Part shown: positions 7,385-14,497 of the stretch, in pieces
Layout of the letters: the number at the start of each line of letters is the position of its first letter
Position numbering within the stretch: the stretch's first letter is position 1
From: a virus
Strand: one strand, 5' to 3'
DNA length: 31,658 bases
Virus record (IMG/VR): IMGVR_UViG_3300042546_000261
Location: 1 to 31,658 of that record
Notes under the pieces: model-generated
What the model was told of the DNA's origin: nothing
The model's input: only the letters and a program-made list of their open reading frames with translations
Databases searched by the model: none
Program-made: the position numbers and the translations under genes

Positions 7385-7853
7385 ATGTGTAATGTTGTGT
7401 GGAATTCCTACTTGTGGGAAGTCCACATATGTTAAAAAATTACAATCTTTAAACTATTGGAAAGATGCTGTAGTATTATCTACCGACAATTATATTGAGA
7501 AGCAGGCACAAAGGATGGGTCTGACTTATAATCAAATTTTTGATGATGTGATTGATGATGCAACTCGGGAACTTGAACTTGAGTTCAATATGGCAAAGGA
7601 CAAGGGAAAAGACATCATTTGGGATCAGACAAACTTATCAATTAAGTCCAGAAAGAAAAAACTTTCTAAACTTCCTTCCTATTACAGGAGAGAGGCGGTA
7701 TACTTTGAAATAACATTGGAGGAAGCACTAAAACGAAATGAATGCCGTGAAGGCAAATTCATTCCCAAAAGTATTCTTCATAGAATGTACCATCAGTTTG
7801 AATTTCCAACCTTAGAAGAGGGATTTGATTATGTTGAAAAAATTAAAGTTTAA
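7377..7853 (+). CDS. Polynucleotide 5'-kinase (kinase domain of T4 Pnk as a separate protein)
   Basis: 158 residues from ATG 7377, preceded by a good ribosome site AAGGAG (7364-7369). GIPTCGKST near the N-terminus is the P-loop, LSTDNY carries the catalytic acid region, and IIWDQTNLS and ALKRNECREGKFIPKSILHRMY match the lid and end of the T4 Pnk kinase domain (compare T4 VPIDVLRSMY). The kinase domain of the 301-residue T4 enzyme ends at about this point, and its phosphatase domain follows. Here the phosphatase is a separate gene, 204 bases further on. The reaction is ATP-dependent 5' phosphorylation of RNA or DNA ends, giving the substrate for the ligase at 5761. Confidence 0.88.
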   Translation: MPECVMLCGIPTCGKSTYVKKLQSLNYWKDAVVLSTDNYIEKQAQRMGLTYNQIFDDVIDDATRELELEFNMAKDKGKDIIWDQTNLSIKSRKKKLSKLPSYYRREAVYFEITLEEALKRNECREGKFIPKSILHRMYHQFEFPTLEEGFDYVEKIKV

Positions 7854-8058
7854 ATCTCCATACAATCATCATTTTGAATATACTAGCGATATTGAACGTA
7901 TCGTAAAAATCTTTGCCGATCGTGGATATGAGATTTCACATCAAGATGCTGTTCATGCTTGGGAAGAATTTTCTGACAGTATGTGTGCAGGTTGGATGTG
8001 CTTAGGTGAAGATGATGAAGTCTTTCAAGACGCATTTTATTATTTTGAGGAAGTTTGA
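7831..8058 (+). CDS. Small hypothetical protein lying between the two Pnk halves
   Basis: 75 residues from ATG 7831, overlapping the end of the kinase gene by 23 bases; its stop shares a base with the phosphatase start. The sequence is acidic and aromatic (HHFEYTSDIERIVKIFADRGYEISHQDAVHAWEEFSD...) and looks like a small helical domain. No family recognised. Its position inside a split enzyme suggests a gene inserted between the former domains, or a small subunit linking them. Confidence 0.75.
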   Translation: MLKKLKFKSPYNHHFEYTSDIERIVKIFADRGYEISHQDAVHAWEEFSDSMCAGWMCLGEDDEVFQDAFYYFEEV

Positions 8059-8522
8059 TGGCAGAAAAAAAGAAAAATTGTTTTATATTTGACTTAGATG
8101 GAACGATTTGTAATGTAAGTCATCGTAGACAATATGTTGTAACCAAACCACGTAACTGGGATGCTTGGAACAAAGGTCTCATTAATGATGTACCTAACGT
8201 AGCAGTTCAAAAGGTATTCCAAGCACTTCGCAATGCTAATGATTACGATACTGATTTGATTATTGTTTCTGGTCGCTCAGACGATTATAAAGAACAAACG
8301 GTCAAGTGGTTGACTGATAATGAAATCTTTTACGATGAAATTTATATGAGAAAGTATAAAGATCATCGGGATGATGCTGTTGTTAAAGCAGAAATTGCTG
8401 ACGAAATTGAAAAAACTCACCAAATTCTTGGTGTGTTTGATGACCGTCAGAGGGTTGTGAATATGTGGATTGAGCGTGGTATCTGGGTGTTCGACGTTGG
8501 GCAAGGTAAGGGCAATTTTTGA
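8058..8522 (+). CDS. Polynucleotide 3'-phosphatase (phosphatase domain of T4 Pnk as a separate protein)
   Basis: 154 residues from ATG 8058. FIFDLDGTICNVSHRR is the HAD-family nucleophile motif (DxDGT), LIIVSGRSDDYK is motif II, HRDDAVVKAEIAD carries the motif III lysine, and GVFDDRQRVVNMW is motif IV. These match the C-terminal phosphatase domain of T4 Pnk closely (T4: VVVSGRE, RKDDVVKEEI, AIDDRTQVVEMW). It should remove 3'-phosphate or 2',3'-cyclic phosphate so that the ligase can seal. It closes the operon, and a promoter cassette starts one base after the stop. Confidence 0.88.
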   Translation: MAEKKKNCFIFDLDGTICNVSHRRQYVVTKPRNWDAWNKGLINDVPNVAVQKVFQALRNANDYDTDLIIVSGRSDDYKEQTVKWLTDNEIFYDEIYMRKYKDHRDDAVVKAEIADEIEKTHQILGVFDDRQRVVNMWIERGIWVFDVGQGKGNF

Positions 8523-8566
8523 ACTGGCACATACAATCCCACATCTGAGTTTTTTTAACCTATAAT
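8523..8566 (+). promoter_or_regulatory. Promoter cassette before 8588
   Basis: ACTGGCACA (8523-8531) starts directly after the phosphatase stop. TATAAT (8561-8566) lies 38 bases downstream and ends 22 bases before ATG 8588. No -35 match is present, so the upstream element may replace it. Confidence 0.6.
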
Positions 8567-8587
8567 CATCTTGTACGAAAATTAACA

Positions 8588-8875
8588 ATGAGTTTTTCCA
8601 AAACTGTTTCCGTTTTCGCTGCACTTGCAAGTATTTTTGCTGCTGGAGCTACTGGTTGGAAACTTGCAAATTCCCAACAAGAAGTTCCTTTGAATCCATT
8701 AGACCAAAAAGTAATGGAGTTGGAAAAAAAGATTGAAGAAGTAACAACTGAAAAACCAATTGAGCAAGTGGTACAACCACAAGTAGAATTGCAACCTAAA
8801 CCAACTATACCTCCAGTACCACCACTACCCCCGCTTCCAGCACCTACAGAGGACACAAATGAACAAACTCCGTAA
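8588..8875 (+). CDS. Membrane-anchored proline-rich small protein
   Basis: 95 residues. The N-terminus (SKTVSVFAALASIFAAGATGW) is an uncleaved signal anchor or single membrane span. A charged helix with LEKKIEEV follows, then a proline-rich tail (residues 66-90) with repeated PPxPPLP. This plan suggests an inner-membrane protein with a flexible tail that binds a partner. It overlaps the RNA ligase gene by 17 bases. Confidence 0.75.
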   Translation: MSFSKTVSVFAALASIFAAGATGWKLANSQQEVPLNPLDQKVMELEKKIEEVTTEKPIEQVVQPQVELQPKPTIPPVPPLPPLPAPTEDTNEQTP

Positions 8876-9902
8876 ACTTGCTTCCATCAAACCTATCACC
8901 TATATCAAACCGATTGAAGGTGCTGATGCTATTGAGTGTGCTATTGTTGATGGTGGTTGGCCTGTAGTTGTCAAAAAAGGTGAGTATAAGGTTGGGGATA
9001 TTGCCATCTACCTTGAGATTGATAGTTGGGTGCCCCACAAACTTGCTCCATTCCTTAGTAAGGGTCAAGAACCCCGTGAGTATAATGGTGTAAAGGGTGA
9101 GCGTCTTCGTACTGTTAAACTTCGTGGTCAAGTTAGTCAGGGTCTTCTGCTGCCGATTGAACTTACGTTCTGGCGTGATATTGGCACGGACCTTACAGAA
9201 TCTCTGGGTATTCAGAAGTGGGAACCGCCCATCCCTGCTCAACTTCAGGGTACGATGAAGGGTAACTTCCCACACTTCATTCCTAAAACTGATCAAGAGC
9301 GTTGCCAAAATCTTCGTAAAGACATCTTTGAGACTCATAAAGAGGAGATTTATGAAGTCACCGTCAAACTTGATGGTAGTAGCACCACTATCTATGTCAA
9401 AGATGGTGAGGTTGGTGTATGTTCGCGGAATATTGACCTCATTGAAACTGAGGGCAATAGTTTCTGGAAAGCAGCACGGGAGCAGAATATTATCGAACCT
9501 CTTCTTGAATTGTGTAAAGAAAAGGGTGAAGAATATGCTATTCAAGGTGAATTGATTGGTGAAGGTATTCAGGGTAATCCTGAAAAAATCAAAGGTCAAC
9601 GATTCTATTTGTTTGATATTTACAGTATTACCTGTGGTGAATATTTTAAAGCAAATGTTCGATATAGTATTCTCGATAAACTAAAGATGCTTGGTGCTGA
9701 TATTGAGCACGTTCCTATTGTTGATGTTGATGTTCGTGTTGCTCAAGCATACGACAGTATTGATGACCTTCTTGAGTTTGCTGAGGGTCCATCGTTGAAT
9801 CCTCAGACCAAACGTGAAGGTCTGGTCTTCAAATCGTGGGAAAGTGACTTTACTTTTAAAGCAATTTCTAACTCTTATCTCCTAAAGCATAAAGACCGAT
9901 GA
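8859..9902 (+). CDS. RNA ligase, Deinococcus DraRnl (DRB0094, Rnl5) family
   Basis: 347 residues. The N-terminal ~120 residues form the OB-like domain special to this family (GWPVVVKKGEYKVGDIAIYLEID). The ligase core follows: motif I VTVKLDGSS with Lys170 as the adenylated residue, motif Ia VCSRNIDL, motif III QGELIGEGIQGN, motif IV REGLVFKS and motif V TFKAIS. The Deinococcus enzyme seals 3'-OH to 5'-phosphate nicks where the 3'-OH side is RNA. This is a second RNA ligase besides the Rnl1-type at 5761, in a different operon next to a phosphoesterase. Codon use (CGT, GGT) is GC-richer than that of the genes at 11050-15300. Confidence 0.9.
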   Translation: MNKLRKLASIKPITYIKPIEGADAIECAIVDGGWPVVVKKGEYKVGDIAIYLEIDSWVPHKLAPFLSKGQEPREYNGVKGERLRTVKLRGQVSQGLLLPIELTFWRDIGTDLTESLGIQKWEPPIPAQLQGTMKGNFPHFIPKTDQERCQNLRKDIFETHKEEIYEVTVKLDGSSTTIYVKDGEVGVCSRNIDLIETEGNSFWKAAREQNIIEPLLELCKEKGEEYAIQGELIGEGIQGNPEKIKGQRFYLFDIYSITCGEYFKANVRYSILDKLKMLGADIEHVPIVDVDVRVAQAYDSIDDLLEFAEGPSLNPQTKREGLVFKSWESDFTFKAISNSYLLKHKDR

Positions 9903-10699
9903 AAGTAAAAGTTGTATCCGATTTACATTTAGAATGTTGTGAATACGGTCACGGTGTTCCTGACCTTGGAGAGGGAGAAGTCTTAATTCTTGGTGGTGAT
10001 ATTCTCTGTGCTCGACACTTCAAAAAAGACGGAAACCTTCACAAGGTTTATACCGACTTCTTGAAGAAGTGTGCCGACAACTTCATGCACGTTCTGTATA
10101 TCGCAGGAAATCATGAAGCATATGGATACAACTATGAAGGAACTTGGAATGTTCTCAAAGAAAACCTTCCCAATGGTATTCATCTGATGGAAGATAGTGT
10201 AGTGAAGATTGCGGACTGGGTTTTTATTGGTTCGACTTTTTGGACTGATTTCCGCAATGGAAATGCCCTGGAAATGATGGAAGCAGCACAGTGTATGAAT
10301 GATTATAAGACCATTCGCATTACTCCAAAGTATCGCAAGATGAATCCTGATGATACTTATGCCTTTCATAACAAATCAAAGCAATTTCTACTGGATCAGT
10401 TAGAACTTTTTAAAAATCAAAAAATTTGGGTTCTCACGCACCATGCACCATCTTATCAATCAGTTCATGAGCAGTATAAAACAAGTGGTATTGCGAATGG
10501 TGCATATGTCAGCGATCTTGATGATTTTATTTTAGAACATCCAGAGATTAGAATTTGGTCTCATGGACATACACATAACTCATTTGATTACAAAATTGGT
10601 GATTGTAGAGTTGTCTGTAATCCCAGAGGGTACTATAATGGATATAATAATTCTGGTTTGAATTTAGATTTTGATCCAAATTTTGAAATTGAGTTATGA
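9899..10699 (+). CDS. Calcineurin-like metallophosphoesterase
   Basis: 266 residues, with its ATG overlapping the ligase stop. The five metallophosphatase motifs are in order: SDLHLE (D8, H10), LGGDI, AGNHEAYG, LTHHAPS and HGHTHNS. They hold two metal ions that hydrolyse phosphomono- or diesters. Coupling to an RNA ligase suggests that it trims or heals RNA ends or removes 2',3'-cyclic phosphate, but this is inferred from position only. Confidence 0.88.
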   Translation: MKVKVVSDLHLECCEYGHGVPDLGEGEVLILGGDILCARHFKKDGNLHKVYTDFLKKCADNFMHVLYIAGNHEAYGYNYEGTWNVLKENLPNGIHLMEDSVVKIADWVFIGSTFWTDFRNGNALEMMEAAQCMNDYKTIRITPKYRKMNPDDTYAFHNKSKQFLLDQLELFKNQKIWVLTHHAPSYQSVHEQYKTSGIANGAYVSDLDDFILEHPEIRIWSHGHTHNSFDYKIGDCRVVCNPRGYYNGYNNSGLNLDFDPNFEIEL

Positions 10700-10893
10700 A
10701 TTATAAAACTTTTGATGATTGGTTTGATGAACTGGAAGGTTATTCTTATCGTTCTGAAAGATTTTGGGATGATTTTGAATACGCAGCAAAAACTAAAGAT
10801 TATCCCATGATCAAAAAATGGTTGAAGACTGCATGGGAAGTGGGATATGAGACATCCGAAAATAAATTTTATGGTGGAACAAAAAATGATTGA
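10696..10893 (+). CDS. Hypothetical protein, 65 residues
   Basis: Four-base ATGA overlap with the phosphoesterase. Rich in aromatic and acidic residues (FDDWFDELEGYSYRSERFWDDFEY), with a helical C-terminal half. No motif recognised. It overlaps the next gene by 8 bases. Confidence 0.7.
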   Translation: MNYKTFDDWFDELEGYSYRSERFWDDFEYAAKTKDYPMIKKWLKTAWEVGYETSENKFYGGTKND

Positions 10894-11053
10894 TACTGCT
10901 AGATTTCCTTATCCAAATTTCCCATTTAGATTAGAATACGAAGAAAACAAAGTTAAAAGAGTTTGTCATTTTGAGTGTAAAGAACATCTCAATAAATATT
11001 TGGAACGTCATAAACTTAAAAAGAATAAAGTTACAATCGAAACTCGTAAATGA
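10886..11053 (+). CDS. Hypothetical basic protein, 55 residues
   Basis: Start chosen at ATG 10886 because GGTGGA lies just before it and the overlap with the previous gene is then 8 bases; earlier ATGs at 10847 and 10871 are in frame. Small, with FECKEHLNKYLERHKLKKNKV near the end. Function unknown. Coupled by ATGA to the radical SAM gene. Confidence 0.65.
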   Translation: MIDTARFPYPNFPFRLEYEENKVKRVCHFECKEHLNKYLERHKLKKNKVTIETRK

Positions 11054-11883
11054 AAATATTTAAAGTCCCTCACATAGAATTACATGTAACGCATACTTGC
11101 AATTTTAGTTGTGAAGGATGTTCTCATTATTCTAATCATGGACATTCTGGGTCTTTAACTTTAAAAGAATGTGATGAATGGTTGTATTCTTGGAGTAGAA
11201 GATTACAACCAGAACTATTCACTATACTTGGTGGTGAGCCAACTCTTAATAAAAATTTGATTGATATAATTTATCTGGTTCGGATGATGTGGCCAGATAC
11301 TGCAACTGCTATTGATCTTGTATCAAATGCTAGTTTTTTACATACACATCCAAATTTACCGCAGGCATTATTGGATACTGACAGTACTTTAGCAATATCT
11401 ATTCATAGTAAAGTACATGCTGGATATGTAAATAAATTTAAAAAAGGTTATAGATTGACAAAAGAATGGAGAAAGCAATACGGAATTAATTTAGAATTTT
11501 GGGATTTTACCACAGATACCTGGACTCCTCAATATAATGGATTTGGGAATAATATGCTTCCCTATGAAGATAATAATCCAAGAAAGAGTTGGGAGAAGTG
11601 TCTATCTAAAAAAGCTCTACAAATACATGAGGGTAAATTGTGGAAATGTCCACCATTGGCATATTTACCAATGCAAGCAAAAAAATATAATCTTGACAAA
11701 AAATGGGATCCTTATTTAAAATATAAACCATTAGATTCGGATTGTTCTGATCAAGAACTTGAAGAATTTTTAAATAAAGAAGATGAATGTTTTTGTTCTA
11801 TGTGCCCTGCAAATATGGATAATCCTTATAAAAAAAATGATCCAACTCTTCCAGTAAGTTATTGGGAGAAGTTAAATTCATGA
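11050..11883 (+). CDS. Radical SAM enzyme
   Basis: 277 residues. CNFSCEGC (C17, C21, C24) is the CX3CX2C site for the 4Fe-4S cluster that cleaves AdoMet, and FTILGGEPTLN (about 56-66) is the GGEP motif that holds its methionine part. The C-terminal third has further cysteines (KCLSKKAL, LWKCPP and ECFCSMC) that could bind an auxiliary cluster, as in SPASM-like or twitch proteins. The reaction cannot be assigned. Radical SAM enzymes with such tails often modify peptides or sugars. It is coupled by ATGA to the carbamoyltransferase gene, so the two probably act in one pathway. Confidence 0.88.
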   Translation: MKIFKVPHIELHVTHTCNFSCEGCSHYSNHGHSGSLTLKECDEWLYSWSRRLQPELFTILGGEPTLNKNLIDIIYLVRMMWPDTATAIDLVSNASFLHTHPNLPQALLDTDSTLAISIHSKVHAGYVNKFKKGYRLTKEWRKQYGINLEFWDFTTDTWTPQYNGFGNNMLPYEDNNPRKSWEKCLSKKALQIHEGKLWKCPPLAYLPMQAKKYNLDKKWDPYLKYKPLDSDCSDQELEEFLNKEDECFCSMCPANMDNPYKKNDPTLPVSYWEKLNS

Positions 11884-13304
11884 TTACCTGGGGAATATCA
11901 TCAGAGAGTCATAATGCTGCACTTTCTGTATTTGTTAATGATAGTCTAGTCTTCGCAAGCGAAAGTGAAAGATTCAGTGGTATAAAAAATGATGCTTATT
12001 TAAATAATGGCATTATTGACTATGCACTAAAGTTTGGAAAACCAGAATTGGTATGCTGGTATGAGAATCCATATAAGAAAACGTTTAGACAACTTCTTGC
12101 AGGTCAAGGATGGATTCAGAACGTCAAAAAGTATGTTGATGTTCCAATCAAGTATTATGACCATCACTATACTCATGCTTGTGCTGGTTACTTTACCAGT
12201 CAGTTTGACGAGTGTTGTGTGGTGGTTATTGATGCTATAGGAGAATTCCAAACACTTACTATCTGGGAAGCAAGAGGTAATAAATTAAAACTTAAATTTC
12301 AACGTAAATATCCACACAGCGTTGGACTTTGGTATTCTGCAATGACACAAAGGTGTGGATTAAAACCAAATGAAGAAGAGTATATCCTCATGGGCATGTC
12401 TGCTTATGGGGATAAAACACGTTATGAAGATGATATCTATAAAGATTTCATAGGATTTAGAACAGCAACCTTTAAAAAGAATTTACATAAAGGATGTGTT
12501 GATTGGAGACCAGATATTAAAAACACTTTTGATATCGCTGCTGCAACTCAAAACATTTATGAAACAATTTTTAGAGATATTATGCAAGTAGCATCCAATA
12601 AAGTAAAAAGTAAAAATTTAGTTCTAATGGGTGGATGTGCGTTAAATTGTGTTGCAAATCCAATTGCATATTATTATTTTGACAATTTATGGATTATGCC
12701 TGCACCTGGAGATAATGGGTCTGCCATTGGTTCTGTGCTTGCACATAAAAAGAAACATATTGATTGGCATGGACCTTATCTTGGATATTATATTAAATCA
12801 GTTGCATCAAACGAAGAAATTGTTAACCACTTAATGGATTATGGTCTTTGTGGAGTTGCAAGAGGTTGTGCAGAGTTTGGTCCTAGGGCACTGGGGAATC
12901 GTAGTTTATTTGCAGACCCTAGAGATCCACAAATTAAATCAATGGTCAACAATATTAAACAAAGACAACAGTTTAGGCCATTTGCACCAGTAATTATGGA
13001 AGAATATGTACACGATTACTTTAGAATGCCTACAAATTCTTCACCATACATGCAATATGCTGTAAAATGTAGATATTCTAAAAAGTTTCCAGCAATTGTT
13101 CACATAGATAAAACAAGTAGAGTTCAAACTGTTAATAGACAACAAAATACAGAACTTTATGATCTTTTAAAGATGTGGAATGAAAAAACAGGTTGTCCTA
13201 TGTTATTGAATACTAGTTTGAATATTAAAGGGAAACCGATGGTAAATGATGAAAAAGATTGTAAAGAATGGGAAGAAACTTATGGGGTTAAAATATTCTC
13301 ATGA
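11880..13304 (+). CDS. Carbamoyltransferase (NodU/TobZ/CmcH family)
   Basis: 474 residues from ATG 11880. The N-terminal Kae1-like domain shows ISSESHNAALSVF, DHHYTHACAGYF (metal-binding histidines, about 94-105) and LVLMGGCALNCVANP (about 248-261), then GDNGSAIGSVL. The C-terminal catalytic domain has FGPRALGNRSLFADPR (333-348), QRQQFRPFAPVIMEE and MLLNTSLNIKGKPMV. Family members transfer a carbamoyl group from carbamoyl phosphate to a hydroxyl of a sugar or antibiotic. A phage-derived relative has been reported to carbamoylate 5-hydroxymethylcytosine in DNA. At 474 residues it is shorter than the usual ~550-580. It sits between a radical SAM enzyme and an SGNH-like protein; target unknown. 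Confidence 0.9.
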   Translation: MITWGISSESHNAALSVFVNDSLVFASESERFSGIKNDAYLNNGIIDYALKFGKPELVCWYENPYKKTFRQLLAGQGWIQNVKKYVDVPIKYYDHHYTHACAGYFTSQFDECCVVVIDAIGEFQTLTIWEARGNKLKLKFQRKYPHSVGLWYSAMTQRCGLKPNEEEYILMGMSAYGDKTRYEDDIYKDFIGFRTATFKKNLHKGCVDWRPDIKNTFDIAAATQNIYETIFRDIMQVASNKVKSKNLVLMGGCALNCVANPIAYYYFDNLWIMPAPGDNGSAIGSVLAHKKKHIDWHGPYLGYYIKSVASNEEIVNHLMDYGLCGVARGCAEFGPRALGNRSLFADPRDPQIKSMVNNIKQRQQFRPFAPVIMEEYVHDYFRMPTNSSPYMQYAVKCRYSKKFPAIVHIDKTSRVQTVNRQQNTELYDLLKMWNEKTGCPMLLNTSLNIKGKPMVNDEKDCKEWEETYGVKIFS

Positions 13305-14038
13305 ATATTATAGATAATTTAAACAATAAAAACTTTTTTCCTATTGATAAACCAAATAACAAATTTTGGTATGACCAAGATACAAAAGAACGATATATTC
13401 ATAATTTAAAAGTTCAACCAGAAGAATGGCATTATAGAGATAAAATAGTTTATTATTTGACAAATTCTTTTGGATATAGAACTAAGCCATTTAAAGATAT
13501 TGATTGGAGAAAATGTATTGTTTTATTTGGGTGTTCTTACATTTACGGTGTTGGTAGTGCAGAAGATGAAACTGTAACTGGATATTTGGAACAAATAACT
13601 GGAATTCCTGTAATTAATATGGGAGCACCTGGATCTTCACCAACCTTTTCTTTACATAATTCTGGAATTTTGAGTGCAAAATATCCAAATCCAAAAGCAG
13701 TTGTTTATGGTTGGTCTTCTCAATATAGATGTCCTTTTTATACTAAAAATGAAGTTATTCATTGTGGTAATTGGTTAAAAGATTCTAAAAAAATGGGAGA
13801 ATCGTGGAATAGTAATGAAGAACATCCTGCAGTAAATTTAAAATTATCATCTATTATTTCTAAAGAAATGTGGAATAATAGAACAAAATATTATGAATTT
13901 ACATTCTTTAAGACAGTTTCGGACGTTTTAAATTGTGATTATATAAAACAAGTTGATTATGCAAGAGATTTGGGACATTCTGGAAAAGAAACTAATAAAA
14001 TTGCTGCTGAAACTATTGCTAAAAATTTGAACTTGTGA
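13301..14038 (+). CDS. SGNH/GDSL hydrolase-like protein, copy 1
   Basis: 245 residues, overlapping the carbamoyltransferase by 4 bases. VLFGCSYIYGVG has Ser79 as candidate nucleophile, VINMGAPGSS fits the block with the oxyanion glycine, and YARDLGHSGKETN ends with the D223-x2-H226 pair of SGNH enzymes. Such enzymes are esterases or acetyl/acyl transferases on sugars and lipids. A homologous gene lies 456 bases downstream, with matching QPEEWHYR / FGYRTK / ITGIPVINMG blocks. The N-terminal ~70 residues are conserved between the copies and belong to no domain I know. Its place with a carbamoyltransferase suggests a glycan or small-molecule target. Confidence 0.75.
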   Translation: MNIIDNLNNKNFFPIDKPNNKFWYDQDTKERYIHNLKVQPEEWHYRDKIVYYLTNSFGYRTKPFKDIDWRKCIVLFGCSYIYGVGSAEDETVTGYLEQITGIPVINMGAPGSSPTFSLHNSGILSAKYPNPKAVVYGWSSQYRCPFYTKNEVIHCGNWLKDSKKMGESWNSNEEHPAVNLKLSSIISKEMWNNRTKYYEFTFFKTVSDVLNCDYIKQVDYARDLGHSGKETNKIAAETIAKNLNL

Positions 14039-14065
14039 TAAAATTTAATTTTTAAAACAAACACT

Positions 14066-14191
14066 ATGGCAACAAGAACTTATACTCAAAAAGATGGGAC
14101 TATTTGGGAATGGAAAGAAACTTCCGAACTTCTCAGCATTCTTGCCCAAATCCATAGCCAAAAAAATAATGAGCAACAAAAATCTAATTGA
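14066..14191 (+). CDS. Small hypothetical protein, 41 residues
   Basis: ATG 14066 to TGA 14191. Short polar protein (ATRTYTQKDGTIWEWKETSE...) with a helical C-terminus, overlapping the next gene by 23 bases. It fills the gap after the first SGNH gene. Support is only the open frame, the tight fit and a natural-looking composition. Confidence 0.5.
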   Translation: MATRTYTQKDGTIWEWKETSELLSILAQIHSQKNNEQQKSN

Positions 14192-14384
14192 CGAATCATT
14201 TTATATCAAACAATCCCAATGGGGAACATGGAGGTCATTTGATGTAAACGGGAAAGAATTAATCACTGCATTAAATGAAGAGAATTGTATAAGTGCCACA
14301 AGATTTTACTTAAAAGGTGTGCAGGAAGGGTGGAGTAATGTTGATTCTGTTAAATATGAAGGCACTGTGGGTGGCAAATTATAA
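14169..14384 (+). CDS. Small hypothetical protein, 71 residues
   Basis: Start chosen at ATG 14169; a longer version from 14094 would read across most of the preceding small gene. Mixed alpha/beta with WGTWRSFDVNGKELITALN and an end rich in glycine and valine (YEGTVGGKL). No family recognised. Its last base is shared with the next start. Confidence 0.6.
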   Translation: MSNKNLIDESFYIKQSQWGTWRSFDVNGKELITALNEENCISATRFYLKGVQEGWSNVDSVKYEGTVGGKL

Positions 14385-14497
14385 TGAGTAATTTAATTCA
14401 AAAGATTATTATACATATTAGTGAATATATTGAAAAAATAAAACTAAAAAGATTAGAGAAAAAAATTAAAAAAGAAGATAACTTCATATATAAATGA
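14384..14497 (+). CDS. Small basic helical protein, 37 residues
   Basis: Lies between the previous stop (one shared base) and the second SGNH gene (ATGA overlap). Starts with a hydrophobic amphipathic segment (LIQKIIIHISEYI), followed by a lysine-rich helix. Perhaps a tiny membrane-associated or RNA-binding peptide, or simply a coupling reading frame. Confidence 0.45.
   Translation: MSNLIQKIIIHISEYIEKIKLKRLEKKIKKEDNFIYK

Noticed and set aside
8844-9599. Minus-strand open frame over the second RNA ligase
   Set aside because: The + strand frame carries all ligase motifs; the opposite frame has no family resemblance.
11862-11880. Earlier TTG start for the carbamoyltransferase
   Set aside because: ATG 11880 gives the usual family start (ITWGISSESHNAAL) and an ATGA coupling; the TTG version adds residues encoded by the previous gene's end.
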